From Gammaproteobacteria bacterium (GTDB lineage Bacteria; Pseudomonadota; Gammaproteobacteria; SZUA-229): 6,557 bases of DNA. The stretch's first letter is position 1, and every line of letters begins with the position of its first letter. The notes under the pieces are model-generated. The model did no database searches, was not told the origin of the DNA, and saw only the letters and a list, made by a program, of their open reading frames with translations. Location of the stretch: contig DAOWLL010000102.1 in assembly GCA_030641945.1 (NCBI GenBank), positions 1 to 6,557 of the forward strand. The letters run 5' to 3'. A program made the position numbers and the translations under genes. Of this stretch, positions 6,494 to 6,557 are shown in pieces.

Positions 6494-6557
6494 CGCGGAC
6501 TGCGTTATCGGTACTTGCCGTAGGAATGCTACGGTGGCGTACCGATGCCTTGCCGCG
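6494..6557. repeat. Second foldback at the window edge
   Basis: ATCGGTAC (6507-6514) pairs exactly with GTACCGAT (6539-6546), and inside it CCGTAG (6518-6523) pairs with CTACGG (6529-6534) around GAATG. Outside, CGCGG (6494-6498) matches CCGCG (6553-6557), so the stem may continue past the window. CTTGCC recurs here (6514-6519, 6549-6554) and in the neighbouring unit (6426-6431, 6478-6483), linking the two foldbacks as parts of one repeat region. Confidence 0.5.

Overview
This window looks like a chromosomal segment of a gammaproteobacterium with moderate GC. The basis is a bacterial RF3 of 529 aa, a RimI N-acetyltransferase next to a family-4 uracil-DNA glycosylase, and a full-length 2-isopropylmalate synthase. 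The genus cannot be named from this sequence. All supported genes lie on the minus strand, so the text below reads from high to low coordinates in the direction of transcription.

The right end (6271-6557) has no gene that I can see. It holds two large inverted-repeat foldbacks (6373-6469 and 6494-6557, the second cut by the window edge). Next comes a small ORF (6151-6270) for a 39-residue peptide ending in a dense run of leucine codons. It is followed by self-complementary sequence and then leuA (4525-6072). I read this small ORF as a leucine-sensing leader peptide for leuA. leuA is followed after 12 nt by a [4Fe-4S] uracil-DNA glycosylase (3805-4512), which overlaps rimI (3309-3821) by 17 nt. 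These three genes form a likely operon joining leucine synthesis, DNA repair and ribosomal protein acetylation.

The 371-nt gap between rimI and prfC (2938-3308) is built almost entirely of repeats. An inverted pair of CGCAGAGA-type repeats flanks two head-to-head REP hairpins, each preceded by GTAG. A perfect TATAAT lies only 9 nt before the prfC start, which suggests an almost leaderless prfC mRNA. prfC (1348-2937, release factor 3) is followed by an unassigned ferritin-like diiron protein (587-1249) with a hairpin terminator behind it (543-567).

The left gap (161-542) holds a second foldback of the CGCAAAG repeat family (303-405) and two inverted repeats in front of a truncated small membrane protein (1-160). 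The genes are mostly core housekeeping genes. The unusual content is in the intergenic DNA: the leu leader, the REP pair, the dispersed foldbacks and the large hairpins at the right edge.
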